Notes under the pieces: generated by a model
What the model was told of the DNA's origin: nothing
Databases searched by the model: none
Seen by the model: only the letters and a program-made list of their open reading frames with translations
Program-made: the position numbers and the translations under genes
In this document: piece after piece, positions 11,587 through 22,967 of the stretch
Numbering within the stretch: position 1 is the first letter of the stretch
Layout: each line of letters begins with the position of its first letter
Origin: Gymnopus androsaceus JB14
Taxonomy: Eukaryota > Basidiomycota > Agaricomycetes > Agaricales > Omphalotaceae
DNA: 64,000 nucleotides
Assembly: GCA_009733575.1 (NCBI GenBank)
Contig: ML769499.1
Span: 124,001-188,000, forward strand
Direction of reading: 5' to 3'

Positions 11587-11825
11587 CATCAGAAAAAACT
11601 GTTTTAGGCCCAGGAGGATCTAAGGTCACCTAGTCCTCTTAGGCAACCTGAGGCTCAGGGTGTCCTGGAGCATCCTAGAATTTTAAAAGGACACCTAGGA
11701 TGACTAGGATACCTGAGGTGTCCAAAGTTTTACCCTTTTTCCTGGGCCAACTAGGATGCCTCAGGTTGCCTAAGAGAACTAGGTGACCTTAGATCCTCCT
11801 GGGCCTAAAACAGTTTTTTCTGATG
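11587..11825. mobile_element. CATCAG-family miniature element (239 bp)
   Basis: It runs from CATCAGAAAAAACTG to the inverted ...CAGTTTTTTCTGATG. The inverted repeats continue inward for about 65 bp with few mismatches and contain the words aggcccaggagg, cacctag and cctgagg; the centre is another array of taggata/cctagg words. A 2-bp duplication (ag) flanks it. Other members of this terminus family are at 25548-30735, 25884-30120, 30860-32500 and 37540-38360. Confidence 0.8.
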
Positions 11826-13905
11826 AGAGAGAGCAGTAAGAATGATGTGAAACACAAAGTCGTGGAGAGCCCACCTTGGTAAAAGTGAGTGAAAATATAG
11901 TGCTTATGTGGTATGGCAAAGACAAAGATTATTTGGAAAAGACATGGACTGCTAAGTGAAGAAAAGGGAAGAAAGGCCACAAAGCAAAGACGAAGGAACA
12001 TCTTGTTGGGTGCCTCATGGCCTACCAGTGAAAGAGATAAGGAATGCAAGCAATCATTGAACAACAAAGTGGAGGGTCTTTGCACAAAGAAAGTCAAAGG
12101 CACAGACAGATAAATGTGTCATCTCCTGGTCTCGTCATGGCATTCCAGTGAAAGGGATATGTCATTAGGTGCCAATTGCAACAAGTGCTGATAATACATA
12201 CAGCTTGGACCTTTCCCAATTTGTTCATTCACTCAGGTATCCCATGTTGCAAGCTTCTCTAAATAATGCTGTCATCAATTTTCAAGGTGTTACTTTTTAT
12301 TGAACATAAAGAAGATTACTATTGAAACAAAGGCTCTTGCTTCATTTCCCTGTGACAAAGGCCCATGCCTTGTTTCCCATTAAAAGACTATGTTCAAAGT
12401 AATCATATAAAAGCCATATGTGGAGTACTTGCAATCATAGTGTGCCTGTCCAGCTCACAGATAATATTGTGATAAACACCAACAACTGCCAACCTCAAAC
12501 CTGTTTGTACAGTTTTTTTGACCAGCACCTTGGCAATTGCTGATTTTTGAGTTGGTCTTCATTCCAGTTAACAAAGGACACCTTACCCTTTGATCTATAG
12601 GTGGTGACTTGTTCTATATCAAAGAAACTCATATTACTTTTGCATGTCAAAGTTTCCCAGCCCACTTGTTGGACACCAGTTGCATTGTTAATACTTTTCT
12701 GGACACAATTGTTTTGAACATCATGCTCCACTTCATGTATCCTTCCTGAGCTCCTCCTGACCTCTGCAGCATCTCCTTTGAGAAACTGAAGCAGGTGTTT
12801 TTGCTCACAATCTCGTGGTCTATGCCTCTTGCTGAGGACTACTGTCAGTTTCACTTTCAGTAAGGGCTTTCTTTCCATGTCTTCTTACTGTAGCTCAACC
12901 ACATCATGTAGACACCATGCGGATAAGCATTCCCTAGCCATTTTGGGATTTGTAGGAGACTCTGCCACTTTATTAACCTCTCTCGCACCCTTTGTTATGG
13001 ATGTTACAATTGATGTGATGCTGTCCCTCGGAGTTTCTCCCATGCTCTATGTACGCTGGGTAAGTTGTTGGTTCTAGCCTCTCTTGCACAATTCTCAGAC
13101 AAGTGAATCTGCAGGCCATTTTTCATGATCAATGTCTTTTTGCCATGATCAAGGCAGAAGAAAAGTTGAATTAACATGATGGTTGCACTGCCTGGAGAAA
13201 GGCTGTAAAGCCTTATTTGCAAAGATAACTTCATGCAGATGGCCAACTGATGATCTTGCAACTCAAAGAGCATGTTACGGATTTTGACTCAGAAAGCTTA
13301 ACATTCCACCAAGTTTTTAAGTCTGCCTTGGAGAAGATCAATCAGTTTTGGAAGGTGAACAGCTCTAGTAGATTCATGGACTTGGGGGAGAGTGGTGACA
13401 ACAATGAAGAGGTTGACAAAGATATGGTGGATGAGTTGAATGACTTGGATTCCAGCTTTGGGTCAGAGCCAGAATTCATATATTGTTGCAAGAGTCATCT
13501 TCAAGAGTGGAGGAATGCAGTAGTGGTCGAGTTGAGCAAAGTTCAGTTTTAGTATCCATTTTTTATTTTCCGTGACTACTACGACTTCAATGCAGTGTAT
13601 AGTTTTTAGAAAAAATTCATTATATCTTATCTAGCTGCTGTTGTGATGATACCATCTCTGCTCAACTCAATGTCTAAATTATTGAAACTGGTTGAAAAAG
13701 TTATGCAGGCTATTTTGTGTCATTTTATAAGCCTTGGAATTGAACAAAGAACTTTCAGGCCACATTGCACCACTTGCATGCACTCCGACTCAGAACACTC
13801 TACAACTGAGCTGGGACGGCTCAGTTGGTGGAACACATTTGTGGAGCAATGTTAAGAGGTAGGAAATACCTTGACATGTCATGACTGTGTTGCACCATCT
13901 TTTGT
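11826..13905. other. No identified gene; three unidentified frames
   Basis: Frames of 127 residues (12495-12878, minus), 100 residues (13250-13552, plus, acidic middle with DNNEEVDKDMVDELNDLDSS) and 70 residues (13643-13855, plus) lack recognised motifs. The two plus-strand frames could belong to one broken gene lying upstream of the 1.1 kb repeat. Nothing else stands out. Confidence 0.3.
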
Positions 13906-15034
13906 TCGACATGAAGGCGGATTCCAGAGGTAGGGAGCTTTTCTGCAGGCCTCAGCAAACAACAGATCTTCTGCAGCAATTGTAATCCACAATTCATCGC
14001 TTTTTAGCGCACATGAATTCATTTACACAATTGCTGCACTTCACTATATCCTCTTTGCCACCCCTAGTGCACGCAAATAGAGTTCGATATGCTCTACAAT
14101 ATTGGCTTACCAACCATGCTTCTATCTTCAGTATCTATGGGGCATCGCAGCAATGTATCACAACTTCCTCAACTCCAAATTCTGAGCAACTTAGTTATTA
14201 TGCTCTTATTCAATGCCTTCCGTTGATTAAAGCGTTACTGTGTTCAGTCCATATTTCCAGCGTACCGTCACGGTCATTTGTGCGCAAGCAGCTTGTTAAT
14301 AGCTATCATGGATGGCACGCTATGTTCCATTCTAGGGGCATGCTCAACTCGCTTTTTTGAGTTATATCATTCATCAGCCAGGTCATGGGGCCATGGTCAG
14401 ATGCCCTCAGTCTCATCCAGGTGCCGGAGTTCCGAGCAGAGGCCTGTGTGAGAATGCCCTGAGGCGTCCTGATTCCTTGTGCTCCTTGCTTCCTTTCCCC
14501 CATCATCTCTCTCAGTGTTGGGTAAGGCTGGTTGTCTGCTCTCCACAGCTCTGATAGCTCTAACATCACTCCCCAGCACATCCTTACATCTGTACAGACT
14601 ACTAGCTTCGAGTTTACAGTATCTCAGATACAAGGATCTGGTATGGCTTCGCATTTTTTACCTCGATCTTGTCACTGAACAGAGCCCACAACACATCTAG
14701 CCAGATCTAAACACATCCAGTGCACATTCCGCTTTCCTGCTTGTTAGATCACTAGATATCAGGGCTCTTGGTGCGCAGATCATGCCTGATAAGCTTTCTA
14801 CATTGTACTAACAGATATCCGAACAGATCTAGCAGGATCTGCGCATTTTTTCGTCACCCTCCCTCCTCTCCCTCTATTTCACATATCTGTGATCTGTTTC
14901 TCTTTCTAATTAGTGTACTTGTACCATCTGATGTTCCTGTACAGTACAGCACTTCATGATCCGCTTAATTTATGGACCTCTGGTCCGAGTTTTGGCTAAC
15001 CTTATCATCTCCCTCTGAGTGAGAAAGGCAGAGG
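13906..15034 (+). mobile_element. Full-length 1.1 kb TIR-less repeat (copy 2)
   Basis: The 1129-bp unit begins TCGACATGAAGGCGGATTCC and ends GAGTGAGAAAGGCAGAGG. It is almost identical to 19877-21020 over its whole length and has pieces at 2164, 7704, 11072 and 22234. It has no terminal inverted repeats, no LTR-type TG...CA ends, no poly(A) and no coding sequence. Because copy 3 is cleanly flanked by two halves of a hAT gene, the unit is self-contained and is not one LTR of a pair. A tyrosine-recombinase fragment lies next to one copy of its right end (22234-22675). Confidence 0.85.
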
Positions 15035-15079
15035 TCTTCCATTACAGAGGAATGTGCTGGTAACGCGAAGATTGGCCAT

Positions 15080-15645
15080 ATGTCCTACAGCAATTTCACA
15101 GAGTGTATTACCAAGCGATACGGAATTGTTATCAGGAACTGGCCTTTGGGCGAGTTTGCAAACCCCAGCTTTCTCAGTACAATGGCTGCAGCGCAAACCC
15201 TTTGGAACACCTGGGACTCAAACTTGGCACACTTCTACCGCATGTCAAACAACAAGTATGACCAGTGGTTGGATCAATACAACAACGCACAAGGAGTAGC
15301 CCTCCAGAACTCTTCGTCCACCGGGGCTGGAGATAACCAGGAAGGGGGTGGGTTGAGTGAGGGAGGTGGTGGAGAGACCAGTGCCGCAGGGAGCTGTCGG
15401 AAATGCTCCAATGGCCTCTACTTCTGCTCCTGCTACTGCTCCGGCACCGGCTCCCACCAATGTTGCTTCGAACTTTGTGATGACAATGACCATGGTGATG
15501 GATGACAACGGCGCCACCATGGCAGTCAAGAGCAAGCCACGGAAAGCCACGGAAGAAGAGATGAAGCAACGTACCTACTTAAATTTGAACTTCTTAAATC
15601 TTAAGCTTGTTAATAAAGAAACATATTTATTACTTGGAGGATTCA
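15080..15645 (+). pseudogene. Fragment of a repeat-associated agaric-type protein
   Basis: The first frame has TKRYGIVIRNWPLGEF and NPSFLSTMAAAQTLWNTW; a second frame, overlapping from about 15357, continues with an Ala/Pro-rich stretch and KSKPRKATEEEMKQR. The 'RYG...WPL...NPS.LS' pattern is familiar from unnamed basidiomycete proteins that multiply with transposons, but I cannot name a function. The switch of frame implies at least one indel, so the copy is broken. Confidence 0.35.
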
Positions 15646-16469
15646 GTTGAGACAGCTAAGGAATCAGTGTACTAGTCGTAAGACTTCAGTAAGTTGAGAA
15701 AAAGGATACGAGGGAACTGTACTAAATGAGAGGGGCGGGATTGATGGCGGGTGACAATGAGCATGGGAACTAAGAACAATGAGCGCCATCTGGCAGAACA
15801 GACTTTAGGCATGACGTATGGTAAGACTTCCAAGTTGGCATCCTTGTTCCCGCTGCTTTCCGGAGGCTTATCTCAGCGGTCTAGAGGCCCTGAGGGCCTT
15901 TTCCTAAAAGACATTTATCTAAATTATTCATCAAATTATTCGCAGTGTGAGGAAAGTCGCAGAACAAGGGGAACAAACCTGCCAACCATAGTCTATCAAG
16001 TAATAGAATCAACTTACTATAGATCCCAAGGCATACGTGGTGCTCCCTCTGTTAGGCCAATCTGTCAAACTATTGCGCAAACATGAGGTTGTTGGTCACT
16101 TTCAGGGATCTGGATGACAAGGTGGTCTTCAAGATGGACTGGTATGCAAACTCCATTCTGTTCTATGAAAGCAATGTATCCGAGTCAGTGCGCTTGTTTG
16201 ACATCACACCATACCGCAGTCCATTGTTCCACACAATGCGCTACTCTAGACCCAACAAATGAAATACCATCTTCTGTGCAGAGCTCTTGTCAGAGATTGA
16301 GTTCTGGCCAGATGGTTTGGCAATGCCGGAGTAGAAGGGTGTATACATCCTCGCCATTAGGACCAAGAGCATGCAGGTTCAGTGCATGAAGATCAAGAGA
16401 CTTTTTTGAGATACATTTAGGTAAAGAAATGCGGTCATTAGAGGTTTTTGCTGCGAAAAATTGCAATTT
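15646..16469. other. No identified gene
   Basis: A plus-strand frame at about 16088-16395 contains DKVVFKMDWYANSILFYES and carries in-frame stops; I do not recognise it. The rest has no visible structure. Confidence 0.3.
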
Positions 16470-18070
16470 CAGTCATTGCAGATCCACTGATGCATTCATT
16501 CGGGGATACAGCGGGCTCAGTGTCAGGAATAGTGTCATTGGGATCGCGCCAGGCAATCCATAGTAAGACTGGCGTAACTATAAGAAGACAGCGCCATTCA
16601 TCCGCTTTCTTCAGGGACTGGTTCTCTCCAAGCTGTAGAATTAATCAGTAGAGATATCATGTTGAGCACACTGAACATACATTTTTTGGGGGAGTTATGT
16701 GTGATGGCCATTGGATTGAGTTTATTGCATCTTCAAAGCACTGTTTTGCAGAATTGACCCCATTTGCCCCAGGAAACATGTGAGTAGCAAAAAGTACCCT
16801 TGTCCAGAAGGACGCAACAACACCTGCGCTGTTTGCCTTGACAGCCTCCAGCCCAGAATCCAGTCAAACGCTGAGAATCGGACACCATGGTTCTTCAAAA
16901 TGGTTGATTGTCGATGTATCGGAGCATCCTTTGAATAGAACTTTTGTTTGAGCATATCATAATCCTGTCGCATAACAAAGTCTTTGATAGTGTAAGAGAT
17001 TGGAGTAGATAAATAAAAGAAAAACTTTACTATCCGCTATATATCCCGACCGTTGGTTCACTTCGAGCAGTATACAGTAGAACCATGCACAGCAGTGGAG
17101 GTCAGAGCTATGACCTGCCAATCCACTAATCTTACATGCACCAGGGTATCGCAGTTTGTGCAGTTCACATCTGCATAAACAGTCTCTGTAACAAGGTCCT
17201 CATTGCTTTCGTCAAAGATTTCCATCTTTATACCTGTAAAACGACGTCATTAGCATTGTGAGTCACAATCAAAGACAAGAAAATAAATGCAAAACCTTCT
17301 TTAAGCTGTGTAACCTCACGGACCGTAGGTTCCATAACATTCGGTTGGTTCCATTGGGCCAGGAGTTACGCCGCCACAGATTACCCACATCTGTAGGAAA
17401 CGAACATTGCATGAAAGGTCATTGATCAAGATATACCAGGGACCAGTATAGACTGAGCACGACCACTGAATGCTCTGAACCTAACAAAAGGGGATTTATT
17501 AGAACAAGGCTCAATGACAGAGAAATACATACCAATCAAGGTTCACAGTGAGATGGAGCCCAAAGTGATGGTCAGTTAGCTTCTTCTCTGAGCCCTCTGA
17601 CCGCAGTACATCACGGACGTGACCGAGATTACCTTGCTCGCGTTTAATCCCAGTTTCGAGCTCATGCCAGATTGAGCTGTCTGACACAAGGGGGATTCGG
17701 CATTGAAATGGCAGACATGTGTCCCGGGTTACTATAATAGGCAAGCATGCGCTGGTGCTAATCAGGCATTTAGCGCGCTCACATAGAATCTGTAACATAG
17801 TTCCATACCTCCACAATATATACTGTTAATCTGCTCTCGAGCTGCTCTCTGCAGCTTCTGGCTGCGCTAATTCGACGACTGGCTCTCTGTAGCTCTCAGA
17901 AACTGCAGAGAGTCTCTTCTCGGTTAAAGGCTTAAAGCCTTTAACGAATAACTTCTCCGCTTTATAATTTTGGTTCTTGTATATGCCCATTGGGCACTGA
18001 ACCAGGCCAATAATGACCACCATAATCAGCATAATCTGATAACTTAGGATTCCATTGAATCCGGGCAATT
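16470..18070 (-). pseudogene. CACTA/Plavaka-like transposase relic
   Basis: Minus-strand fragments appear in transposase order across several frames: WHELETGIKREQGNLGHV and HLTVNLDWY (17816-17511), ILKNHGVRFSAFDWILGW (16973-16850), MFPGANGVNSAKQCFEDAIN with SIQWPSHI (about 16790-16690), and SLKKADEWRCLLIVTPVLLW with DPNDTIPDTEP (about 16620-16500). These blocks resemble the large Tnp2-like transposases of agaric CACTA/Plavaka elements. Stops and frameshifts separate them, and at least two introns may be present. No element ends could be found. The acidic frame at 18356-18568 may be its N-terminal part. Confidence 0.5.
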
Positions 18071-19706
18071 ACCCAATGTCCTTCCTTCTGCACTCAGAAC
18101 TGATGCCAAACCACATTCAGAAATACCAGAATACACCAAAAATAAATGAAATTACGAAACTTATGCACTTTTGAATACGACTTTCACAAACGACGCTGGC
18201 GCAGTTGACTTGTTGCAGTTTAAGCAGGGGAAAGATGAGAAAGGACGGCTTCAGATCTACTTTCTGGATTGCAAACATTGGATTACTTGTGTTGGATCTA
18301 GTGGCGCAGCATTCCTCCAGCACTGTAGCGGAAAGTCATGTAAAGGAAATCCTAATTAAGATGTAGCTGCTTGCAAACGGCACAAGTCAAGCGCAAGTTC
18401 TGCCTCCTCATTATCATCCTCCATGGACATGTTTGACGTGTCTAACTCTCCTTCTATGGCTTCTGCATCCTTGTTTGGCTCATGGACTGTGCCAGAATCT
18501 CCATGCTCACCGGATCTTTCGAGAACAAGCTCATACAATGCTTGGCATACATCTCCTTCCACTTCCAATTATCTATGGACCCCAGGATCTATTTATTCCT
18601 CAGATAGCTCACTCTCATCATCTTCTCTTTCTCCCATTGCATTGAATCTCCGCTTGTTGCCCCAGACATCATGTGAGTCAGTTATGTTATTACCTATCTT
18701 TTCTCATTTTGTGTTACGGGAGGATGTTTATTCCAGAGACAGTTCTGGCATCCTTGATGGGTGACGCTATGGGTTGTTGAAGCAGGCAGGGACGAGAGTA
18801 CCTCTGGAGAATACAGGGAGGGCGATGTAGAAATCCAAGGATGTTGAAAGCCATCAGAACATGTGTAGGCCACAGCTTTCAAGTTTGTTGGAGTATATCA
18901 CGTGACTGTAACATTGCGTGATCATTTTTGCTCTTGACTGTCACCATGGCTGAACTCAAACACTCTCTGTGTATTGCATTAAATGTTTTGGCAAAACGGT
19001 GAGTGTATTTTTCTAAATACCACAGTTGGGCTTACATATACATACATATTCTGCAGATTCCTGGACCTTAATAGAGTTATATTGAGTGCACAAGATGTTG
19101 ATGTCTGGCAGTCCAAATATTTGCAGCTAGAATCCATAGGAATCATCAGGAATTTTTCTGATATTCAAGACCTTTAAAATACGGACCCAGACATGGATGC
19201 CTTGCAGGACTGGCTGGAGAAATCGGAGTGCTTGAAAGCTGTCAACTTCAAGATCTCTGTGGACAAAAATTTGTACCACTCAGAGGTCTCTGGCAACTGC
19301 TACTTGATGATGATGATGCAGTCAACAATGATACAGTTGACCATGACTACATACCTGCAAATGAAACCACAAAGTAAGTTGATCTCATACCATTGACACC
19401 CTTCCTTTATACCAAGATTGCATAAGTAGAAAGCGTCAACGCCCACAGTCTTCCTGCCGTGTCACCAAATTGCCCAGAAGGAATATCACCAGCACCATAA
19501 ATGGTCCCTTTATCAAAGACACTTGAGAAACACTGAGGTCCATCTTGCAAAATCTGACTTCCACATGGAAGAAGATGGACAAATTTTCAAGCCAGCATGG
19601 ATGGGGACTAACATGACAGCTAATGTTCATCAAAAAATTACAGAAGCTATCGAAGACCCAAACCCAGATATTGCAAAGAAGATGCTATCAGGAATCACCT
19701 TAACTG
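18071..19706. other. No identified gene; frames possibly belonging to the relics either side
   Basis: The plus strand has a Ser/Pro-rich frame (18423-18764) opposite an acidic minus-strand frame (18356-18568), plus short frames at 19193-19396 and 19523-19741. None has motifs that I can identify. The sequence joins the broken hAT copy at about 19707, which marks a truncation point of that copy. Confidence 0.3.
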
Positions 19707-22233
19707 CAAAGACAATATATTCGAAACTTACTTGGTACTGAAAGAAAGTTGCGAGCCATGCGAGAGAGTACTGGATACTCCTCAGCATGAGAATGCCACC
19801 ACTGAAGGACATCCTCAATGCTTTTGTTGGTTTTCAATGCAAGGTAATGGTCTAGCTCAGAAGAGATGTTGGGAGCTCGACATGAAGGCGGATTCCAGAG
19901 GTAGGAGCTTTTCTGCAGCCTCAGCAAACAACAGATCTTCTGCAGCAATTGTAATGCACAATTCATCGCTTTTAGCGCACATGAATTCATTTACACAATT
20001 GCTGCACTTCGCTATATCCTATTTGCCACCCCTAGTGCATGCAAATAGAGTTCGATATGCCCTACAATATTGGCTTACCAACCATGCTTCTATCTTCAGC
20101 ATCTATGGTGCATCGCAGCAATGTATCACAACTTGCTCAACTCCAAATTCTGAGCAACTTAGTCATTTCACTCTTATTCAATGCCTTCCGTTGATTAAGC
20201 GTTACTGCGTTCAGTCCATATTCCGGCGTACCGTCACGGTCATTTGTGCGCAAGCAGCTTGTTAATAGCTGTCGTGGTTGACACGCTATGTTCCATTCTA
20301 GGGACATGCTCAACTCGCTTTTTCAAGTTATATCATTCATCAGCCAGGTCATGGGGCCATGGTCAGATGCCCTCAGTCTCATCCAGGTGCCGGAGTTCCG
20401 AGCAGAGGCCTGTGTGAGAAAGCCCTGAGGCGTCCTGATTCCTTGTGCTCCTTGCTTCCTTTCCCCCATCATCTCTCTCAGTGTTGGGTAAGGCTGGTTG
20501 TCCGCTCTCCACAGCTCTGATAGCTCTAACATCACTTCCCAGCACATCCTTACATCTGTACAGACTACTAGCTTTGAGTTTACAGTATCTCAGATACAAG
20601 GATCTGGTATGGCTTCGCATTTTTTACCTTGATCTTGTCACTGAACAGAGCCCACAACACATCTAGCCAGATCTAAACACATCCAGTGCACATTCCGCTT
20701 TCCTGCTTGTTAGATCACTAGATATCAGGGCTCTTGGTGCGCAGATCATGCCTGATAAGCAATCTACATTGTACTAACAGATATCCGAGCAGATCTAGCA
20801 GGATCTGCGCATTTTTTCGTCACCCTCCCTCCTCTCCCTCTATTTCACATATCTGTTATCTGTTTCTCTTTCTAATTAGTGTACTTGTACCATACTATGC
20901 ATTCCATTAGCTACTGATGTTCCTGTACAGTACAGCACTTCATGATCCGCTTAATTTATGGACCTCTGGTCCGAGTTTTGGCTAACCTTATCATCTCCCT
21001 CTGAGTGAGAAAGGCAGAGGATGGTCGCTGTCATCATCATTGTCAAGGTGGTCAAACATATTGGAAGAGGGTGAACGAGAGGAGAAGGGAATTTGAGAGG
21101 TAGAAGGTTTGGTGCTAGTAGCCTCGATATATGCACTGGCATACTCTTCAAAAAGATCCTGCGCAAGTGTCCGAGCATTCTCAATATCAGCCTCATCCCA
21201 CCCATGTTGGTGAAAATATGATAGCTTGTAGCAAGGATGGCAAACTGGGTAAGTATAAGTTATTAGAAAAGTAAAAAATAGAATTTGGAAGCTAAATACG
21301 TACTCATAGCAATCCGGTAGACATGAGAATTATCAGTCGCCGCATAATAATGATTGAGTGTCTTCTTGGCAGCAAGTAGGGCAGTTTTCACTGGAGCAGT
21401 GAATGTCACGTTAGTCTTGTCCTTCTTAAGCACAGCAGTGGCAAGAAGTTCGTCAATTTGTCCATGGCTGGAATCACTGAAGTGAGAGTGGCGCTATTGC
21501 GAGAGCAGAAAAGAGTAGCATCCTTGAATGCCTGTAAAATGTTAGTGGATGTGAAAGTAAGGGCTAGTAACTACGAACCTGTAATACATCTCTAACATTC
21601 TCTAGGATTGCCCACTCTGTTGAAGAAAGTGCAAATCAAGTTAATCCATTATCAGGATAATCATGTCAAAGGTCGAGTTCCACCGTGTCCTGATGTCACG
21701 AGGAAGGCGTTTGGGACAAAGGTTGAGGTCAGCAACAGTTTTGTTCCATGCAGGAAGAAGTTTGGTCAAAGAATTGATAGTCTTGTTGCAAACGTTTCGA
21801 ATCTATTATGCATTAGTTTCATTGTCAACTAATTTAATTTAATAACTTGCCTTTCCCAGTGCGGATTGAACTTCCTGTGTCTTTTCTTGGAACTGTTCTC
21901 ACTCAAATGCCCCCATCTCAGCCAGTTCATTGAAGACATCATCACTGTCATCTTGCTCGGGAGTCTCTCACTCAATATTGGCCAATTCCACCAGTAATTC
22001 GTCAACATCGAAAGCCAAGATATCATCATCTGCATCTCTGACTTCATTATCATTGTCTGCGTTATTGTCAGCTTGAATTTGGGCAGGGGAGTCAAACAAC
22101 TTCAAGACGCTCTTTGCAGCAAGATTAATGACGTGGGCAAAGCAGCAAGTCTGATCCTCCTGCCCCCTGAAGTTTGGAAGCACATTCTCGAGCTCAACAA
22201 CCATGGCATCATTTGACTTTGCATTGTCACAGG
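19707..22233 (-). pseudogene. Broken hAT transposase copy (copy A)
   Basis: Minus-strand pieces match the hAT element at 26116-30069: NISSELDHYLALKTNKSIED and VLQWWHSHAEEYPVLS (C-terminal dimerisation region, 19700-19876), then after the inserted 1.1 kb repeat, the central RNase H-like part with CFAHVINLAAKSVLKLFDSP (22130-22060). It lacks the extreme C-terminus beyond 19707 and everything upstream of about 22233, and has a ~47-bp deletion near 21660. hAT transposases cut and paste through an RNase H-fold. This copy cannot be active. Confidence 0.8.
19877..21020 (+). mobile_element. Full-length 1.1 kb TIR-less repeat (copy 3), inside hAT copy A
   Basis: It spans TCGACATGAAGGCGG to GAAAGGCAGAGG. 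The flanks read ...gatgttgggagc before and atggtcgctg... after. The uninterrupted hAT copy near 26860-26885 reads gatgttgggagcatggtcac, so the insertion point is exact and nothing was duplicated. Relative to copy 2 it has a ~20-bp extra segment (actatgcattccattagct) that is also traceable in the 2164 copy, so copy 2 carries the deletion. Confidence 0.9.
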
Positions 22234-22323
22234 CCTCTGCCTTTCTCACTCAGAGGGAGATGATAAGGTTAGCCAAAACTCGGACCAGAGGTCCATAAAT
22301 TAAGCGGATCATGAAGTGCTATA
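22234..22323 (-). mobile_element. Right-end fragment of the 1.1 kb repeat
   Basis: On the minus strand the last 90 bp of the repeat end at 22234 with GGCAGAGG. The junction interrupts hAT copy A after cattgtcacagg; the other hAT copy reads cattgtcacaggtaataata. Beyond 22323 the sequence leaves the 1.1 kb consensus and leads to a tyrosine recombinase on the same strand, so this may be the true 3' end of an autonomous relative. Confidence 0.75.
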
Positions 22324-22399
22324 AGGGAATGCTATGAGATGTTGTTGTGGGGTGGATGGCGGTGAAGGAAATGTGAATGAGATGCGAGTTGAAAGGAGG

Positions 22400-22675
22400 T
22401 TATAATGATCTTTGAAGTCGGAGTACTGCTAGCTGCAATTCTGCACGAACAGCTGGATTATCTCTGATGTAAATCTTCCAAGCAGAGGAAGACCAACGAC
22501 CAAGAGCCATAATAATGGTTTCTGCTAGCCCAAGGCTGGCATAAAATGTAGCACCCCCAGCTCGGCAGGAGTGCCCTCCAAATTCTTTACCCATAACAGC
22601 ATAAAACATAGAGTTCACCAATACGATGACAGCCATAAAATGCACAGGAAACAATAGTTGCAAACAGGAGATCAT
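22400..22675 (-). CDS. Tyrosine recombinase C-terminus (Crypton- or DIRS-like), partial
   Basis: The 91-residue frame contains GHSCRAGGATFYASLGL, the H-x-x-R box of tyrosine recombinases, then ALGRWSSSAWKIYIRD, which supplies the conserved Trp and the nucleophilic Tyr (KIYIR). The enzyme cuts and rejoins DNA through a phosphotyrosine bond and drives Crypton and DIRS elements. The N-terminal half would lie beyond the assembly gap at 22698. The strand and position, immediately upstream of a right end of the 1.1 kb repeat, suggest it is the recombinase of that family. Crypton and DIRS origin cannot be told apart without the missing part. Confidence 0.75.
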   Translation of the reverse strand: MISCLQLLFPVHFMAVIVLVNSMFYAVMGKEFGGHSCRAGGATFYASLGLAETIIMALGRWSSSAWKIYIRDNPAVRAELQLAVLRLQRSL

Positions 22676-22697
22676 TGTAGAAGTTGTGACGTTGATC

Positions 22698-22722
22698 NNN
22701 NNNNNNNNNNNNNNNNNNNNNN
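22698..22722. other. Assembly gap (25 N)
   Basis: A run of exactly 25 undetermined bases. Left and right sequences may not be truly adjacent, and the recombinase gene is cut here. Confidence 0.99.
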
Positions 22723-22877
22723 AGAGAGAGATTGCCAGCCCTGAACCTTGGGCTGAATTTGGGCTGAACGAAAAAAAAAAAAAGAAAAAAGTTTAAGCGC
22801 CGGCATCACACTGCTCCCTGGATGAGGGTACTGAATTTGATCTGAGAGGTGACTAAGTATATCGGCTCCTACTCTAT

Positions 22878-22967
22878 GACCCCTTAGCTCAGTGGTAGAG
22901 CGTGTGATTCCAGTGTCTCAGCTTTGTTGAATCCACAAGGTCGTCCGTTCAATCCGGGCAGGGGTCA
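22878..22967 (+). tRNA. tRNA-Trp (anticodon CCA) with an 18-nt intron
   Basis: The acceptor arm GACCCCT/AGGGGTC pairs fully with discriminator A. The D arm is GCTC/GAGC, and the T arm GTCCG-TTCAATC-CGGGC pairs with one T-G. The anticodon stem begins TGTGA at 22903; loop bases 22908-22913 are TTCCAG, giving CCA at 22910-22912. An 18-nt intron occupies about 22914-22931, after position 37, the standard nuclear tRNA intron site. One A-C mismatch lies at the inner anticodon-stem pair (31:39). Box A and box B elements are present within the gene. It supplies tryptophan for translation. Confidence 0.88.

Noticed and set aside
13906..15034. The 1.1 kb repeat as a Helitron because it begins TC
   Set aside because: It does not end CTRR, and the insertion points (gagc|atgg) are not A|T sites.
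15080..15505. Plus-strand 141-residue frame as an intact gene
   Set aside because: Its latter half shifts frame relative to a better continuing frame, and no promoter or splice pattern supports it.
18423..18764. Ser/Pro-rich 113-residue plus-strand frame as a real gene
   Set aside because: It lies opposite an acidic minus-strand frame that fits the neighbouring transposase relic better; compositional bias alone is poor evidence.
13906..21020. The two 1.1 kb repeats as the LTRs of one large retrotransposon with a 4.8 kb interior
   Set aside because: The right-hand copy is flanked on both sides by contiguous halves of a hAT gene, so it is a separate unit. The ends are not TG...CA and the interior shows no gag-pol.
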